From Candidatus Dojkabacteria bacterium (lineage in GTDB: Bacteria > Patescibacteriota > Dojkabacteria > SC72 > JAFGCJ01), in contig JAQVGB010000038.1 in the NCBI GenBank assembly GCA_028696915.1, positions 1 to 9,108 on the forward strand: DNA of 9,108 bases, read 5' to 3'. Position numbers and translations under genes: made by a program. Shown in pieces: positions 6,577 to 9,108 of this stretch (positions within the stretch are counted from its first letter, which is position 1; each line of letters begins with the position of its first letter). The notes under the pieces are model-generated. The model worked only from the letters and a program-made list of their open reading frames with translations. It had not been told where the DNA came from and did no database searches.

Positions 6577-7548
6577 TCATCTTCCCCCCATACCGACACG
6601 CTCCTGCCTTTCCCGCGCAAATACCTGCCGTATTACATCAGCAACTGCCATCTCCTGGATCGTGATATCCCGTACCGGAAGCTGTGACAGGATTTTTGAA
6701 GAAATTGCGGCGACATCCGACCGCTTCACCGCAAGCACCACCTCCTCTTTTTCAAACGATACCACGTCCCCGAATTTCTCTATCCGCGCGCGCGCAACCC
6801 CGCCGGAAAACTTCAAAGAAACATACTTTTCATGAACATACTGCTCGACCAGCCGCGACAGCCCTCCGTCGTATATCAGTTTCCCATGATCGATCAACAG
6901 TATCCGCCTGCACAGCGCCTGCACGTCATCCATGTTATGACTCGTTAAAACAACAGTCGCCCCGTGTGACCGCGCATATGACCCGATATACTCGCGAAAC
7001 CGCGTCTGCATCGAAAGATCAAGCCCTGCGGTCGGTTCATCAAGGAATACCACCCGCGGCGCATGCAGAAGCCCCGCGATCAACTCACACCGCATACGCT
7101 GGCCGAGAGACAGTGTTGCGACCGGCACCGAGATACAGTCATGCGCTTCAAACATCTCGGTCAGCTCTTCGCGCCTTTTTCGATACTCACGGTCCGCAAT
7201 GCCGTATATCTCTTTGTGCAGTTTGAACGTATCCGACGCGGGTAGTTCCCACCAGAGCTGACGGTGTGTGTTCGAGATGAGGGAGATTTGGGACAGGAAC
7301 CTTCGAGAACGGGAAAACGGCACTTCCCCATTCACGTCGATCATTCCAGCATCCGGTCGCAGAAGACCGCACAAACACTTAATCAGCGTCGTTTTCCCCG
7401 CGCCATTTTTTCCCACAACCCCCACCACCTCCCCGTTTTCCACCTCAAACGAGACGCTCTCGAGCGCTCGTACCGGTTCCCGCCGTCCCTTTCTATACGC
7501 TTTCGAAATATCGTGGACCCGAATCATGTTTCCAGAAGGCATCGACAT
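6577..7548 (-). CDS. ABC-2-type transporter ATP-binding protein (COG4586-like)
   Basis: This is the cytoplasmic ATPase subunit of a predicted ABC exporter, 323 residues. Walker A is GKNGAGKTT (46-54); the signature is LSLGQRMRCEL (146-156); Walker B is VVFLDEPTAGLD (from 166, with D170 and E171); and the switch histidine is H204 in LTSHNMDDV. The HRQLWWELP stretch near 95-103 and the LSLGQRMRCEL signature are typical of the COG4586 group, which normally pairs with two ABC-2 permeases. No permease gene lies in the window, so the partner must be elsewhere. By eye the Q-loop glutamine that usually precedes QLWW is replaced by T94. The C-terminal 90 residues look like the usual accessory domain. 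The gene begins 11 bp after rnhC; candidate starts are ATG 7548, 7542 and 7527. GGAA six bases before ATG 7542 makes that start attractive. TGA is the stop codon. The substrate cannot be told from sequence. Confidence 0.93.
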   Translation of the reverse strand: MSMPSGNMIRVHDISKAYRKGRREPVRALESVSFEVENGEVVGVVGKNGAGKTTLIKCLCGLLRPDAGMIDVNGEVPFSRSRRFLSQISLISNTHRQLWWELPASDTFKLHKEIYGIADREYRKRREELTEMFEAHDCISVPVATLSLGQRMRCELIAGLLHAPRVVFLDEPTAGLDLSMQTRFREYIGSYARSHGATVVLTSHNMDDVQALCRRILLIDHGKLIYDGGLSRLVEQYVHEKYVSLKFSGGVARARIEKFGDVVSFEKEEVVLAVKRSDVAAISSKILSQLPVRDITIQEMAVADVIRQVFARERQERVGMGGR

Positions 7549-7559
7549 TTCCGCCGCTA

Positions 7560-8489
7560 CTATAAATTAAACGACGACTGTACCGCTATGGCCGTCTTAA
7601 ACGACAGTTTCGCAACGTTACCGAGCGCGCCGTGACCGTACCGGGCAATAAATTCCTTTCCGGCGGGTATTACGTGCGACGCACCTTTTGGGAACTCCAT
7701 GTCATAGCGGTCTTCCATCTCCCGTAATGCAAGCAAGAAACGTCCTCTGGCGCAAATCGACGCCGTCGCAACAGCTAAATCACGCTCACCATGATGCATC
7801 TGCCTGACCGGCATGATAAGGCCCTTCTCGGCAAACGCCACGTTGATCCTTCCGGGATCTTTTGAAAATTGGTCGATGACGACAACCGGAATACGCCCTT
7901 TTCCTACCTTTTTCTCAAGCAAAGACACCGCCTCAGCATGCTTTCCGGCAAGAAGGACATTCACGTTCCTGACAACCGGATACTCGCGGTTATAGTCCGC
8001 AGGAGAAACAACAACCTCACAACCAGCCGTGAGACCGGTAATCTGCTGTCTGAGCGTGATGGCACGGTCATCGGAGATCAGTTTCGAATCCTTCACCCCC
8101 AACCGGCGCAGTTCGTCAAACATCTCACCGCTTTCGACAAAGACGGCGCATACGACCAACGGTCCGAAAAAATCGCCTTTTCCCGCCTCATCTGACCCGA
8201 CACGAGCCTCTTGTGATTCTCCGACATCGGTCTGCGCGCGTTGTCCTTTTTCATGCGTCTCCATCCCGCCAAGCACCGTACATATTTCTTCCATCCATCC
8301 CTCGTCAGTACCCTGAATAACCACTTTTCCTGACGAATACGCGGTTATCATACCCTTCCCCGGACGTGCCAGCTGGCACACAATCGGCGGACGAACAGAC
8401 CGCTGTTGAAGTGACGGATCGCGGCGCACAAGGTCAGCGCATATCGCCGTTACATTTGTTTGTATCTGTACGACACGCGTTGTCTGCAT
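7560..8489 (-). CDS. rnhC: Ribonuclease HIII
   Basis: RNase HIII cleaves the RNA strand of RNA/DNA hybrids during replication and repair. The N-terminal part has the TBP-like substrate-binding domain, with GMITAYSSGKVVIQG at about residues 46-60. The catalytic domain opens with the diagnostic GSDEAGKGDFFGPLVVCA. The DEDE active site is complete: D100, E101, D206 in VVVIDQFSKDP and E235 in HHGERDLAVATASICARG. These sit three residues from the Geobacillus stearothermophilus positions (97, 98, 202, 232), except E235, which is also offset by three, and the 309-residue length matches the family's 310. That is why I prefer the ATG at 8489. A GTG at 8537, directly abutting the previous gene's TAA, would add 16 residues (325 in all) and cannot be excluded as a coupled start. 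The stop TAG is followed at once by a second in-frame TAG. The linker between the two domains (residues about 75-96) is polar and probably flexible. Confidence 0.93.
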   Translation of the reverse strand: MQTTRVVQIQTNVTAICADLVRRDPSLQQRSVRPPIVCQLARPGKGMITAYSSGKVVIQGTDEGWMEEICTVLGGMETHEKGQRAQTDVGESQEARVGSDEAGKGDFFGPLVVCAVFVESGEMFDELRRLGVKDSKLISDDRAITLRQQITGLTAGCEVVVSPADYNREYPVVRNVNVLLAGKHAEAVSLLEKKVGKGRIPVVVIDQFSKDPGRINVAFAEKGLIMPVRQMHHGERDLAVATASICARGRFLLALREMEDRYDMEFPKGASHVIPAGKEFIARYGHGALGNVAKLSFKTAIAVQSSFNL

Positions 8490-8537
8490 AGAACGTTCTT
8501 GCTCGTATATTTCTTCCGATAATTGAAAACCGGGCAC

Positions 8538-9108
8538 TTACTCTGCGATGCCGCCAGTCATACTCAGCGCGATGCCATCAAACATCTCAACGATATCGCT
8601 CAGTTCTGATGCACCGACAGTACCGGGGATTGTCACACCGACCATGGTCGCTCCGGGCGCGAACGGGTGGATCGGGAGTGCACAGGGTGCGGACAGTTCC
8701 GGATCGAATTCGCTTGGCGCACAATTCGCATCATCCTGTTTCCACCCATATGAATATGAATGATCTCCATCGTACATCTCGATACTTGTCCGGACCAGGA
8801 TCCTTCCGCCGCTTTCCAGAAGCTCCTCATAGCCCGGCTCGAGCGTGCGCGGATACGCCTCTCCCACATCGAACTGCTCCCACATTATCGAGCCCTCGTA
8901 GGAAAACTCGACACTGCACTCGTCTCCGCCAAGCGCTTCACTGCCGATCACCACCGTCACAAAAGCAGGATAGGTGAAATCGAAATAGTAGTAGTCGTCA
9001 GGATTTCCCTCGTACCCACTGCACAAAAGATGTTGTGATATATACTCGTCCTCTTCCGCAGGCGCCTCTACAATTTCCTCATCAGGATCCGCATTTTCCG
9101 ATTCCGGG
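8538..9108 (-). CDS. Acidic cysteine-containing protein, probably exported (N-terminus outside window)
   Basis: I do not recognise this protein. The frame has no stop from 8540 to the right edge, giving 189 codons of a longer gene; an internal TTG at 9026 is not a convincing start because the frame remains open and protein-like upstream of it. The first visible 25 residues form an acidic, Pro/Ala/Glu/Asp-rich linker (PDEEIVEAPAEEDE), of the kind often found between a signal peptide or lipobox and a folded extracellular domain. A beta-rich segment follows (DYYYFDFTYPAFVTVVIG) with many Tyr, Gly and Asp. Four cysteines at visible positions 29, 64, 129 and 142 could make two disulfides. No membrane segment is visible in this part. 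Export is inferred from composition only, because the N-terminus is missing. The gene ends with TAA immediately before the rnhC GTG codon, so it probably belongs to the same transcript as rnhC. Confidence 0.72.
   Translation of the reverse strand, partial: PESENADPDEEIVEAPAEEDEYISQHLLCSGYEGNPDDYYYFDFTYPAFVTVVIGSEALGGDECSVEFSYEGSIMWEQFDVGEAYPRTLEPGYEELLESGGRILVRTSIEMYDGDHSYSYGWKQDDANCAPSEFDPELSAPCALPIHPFAPGATMVGVTIPGTVGASELSDIVEMFDGIALSMTGGIAE

Noticed and set aside
6577..6579. Alternative genetic code (UGA read as glycine)
   Set aside because: TGA ends the ABC ATPase gene at the expected family length, and no reading frame here needs UGA read-through.
1..9108. tRNA, rRNA, CRISPR array, insertion sequence or long repeat
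   Set aside because: Read on both strands, almost all sequence is explained by conserved coding frames, and none of the gaps (at most 115 bp) holds a cloverleaf, spaced repeats or terminal inverted repeats.

Overview
The window is a gene-dense bacterial chromosome segment. All eight genes lie on the minus strand and leave no gap over 115 bp, so transcription runs from high to low coordinates. I see no RNA genes, mobile elements, CRISPR arrays or tandem repeats. Bacterial housekeeping genes (RNase HIII, a class II CCA-adding enzyme with an HD domain, an ABC-2-type ATPase) point to a bacterium. Next to them is an archaeal-style AMP-salvage module: AMP phosphorylase, ribose-1,5-bisphosphate isomerase and form III RuBisCO. 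That mixture, with few Shine-Dalgarno sites and some promoter-like boxes very close to start codons, suggests a Candidate Phyla Radiation (Patescibacteria-like) organism. This lineage call is inference. TGA acts as a real stop here, so the UGA=Gly code of Gracilibacteria/Absconditabacteria is not in use.

Upstream block (right side, transcribed first): the C-terminal part of an acidic, cysteine-containing, probably exported protein (cut by the right edge); rnhC (RNase HIII); a DrrA/COG4586-like ABC ATPase without a permease in view; and cca. A consensus extended -10 box overlaps the annotated cca start and suggests that cca can be transcribed on its own from a slightly later start.

A 115 bp gap, the largest in the window, separates this from the downstream block: a beta-CASP metallo-beta-lactamase RNase, e2b2 (R15P isomerase), rbcL (form III RuBisCO) and deoA (AMP phosphorylase, cut by the left edge). 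Spacings inside the block are 45, 61 and 19 bp, consistent with one operon. The last three enzymes form the known AMP pathway: AMP + Pi gives adenine + ribose-1,5-bisphosphate, which is isomerised to ribulose-1,5-bisphosphate and carboxylated with CO2 to two 3-phosphoglycerates for lower glycolysis. The RNase at the head of the block suggests, as a hypothesis, that RNA breakdown is coupled to this route, turning RNA-derived nucleotides into central carbon.

The most interesting points are the RNase-to-RuBisCO arrangement, a form III RuBisCO with a complete active site but a short segment after loop 6 and an extra C-terminal tail, an AMP phosphorylase with a rewritten glycine-rich loop that keeps the phosphate ligands, and an ABC ATPase that seems to lack its Q-loop glutamine.
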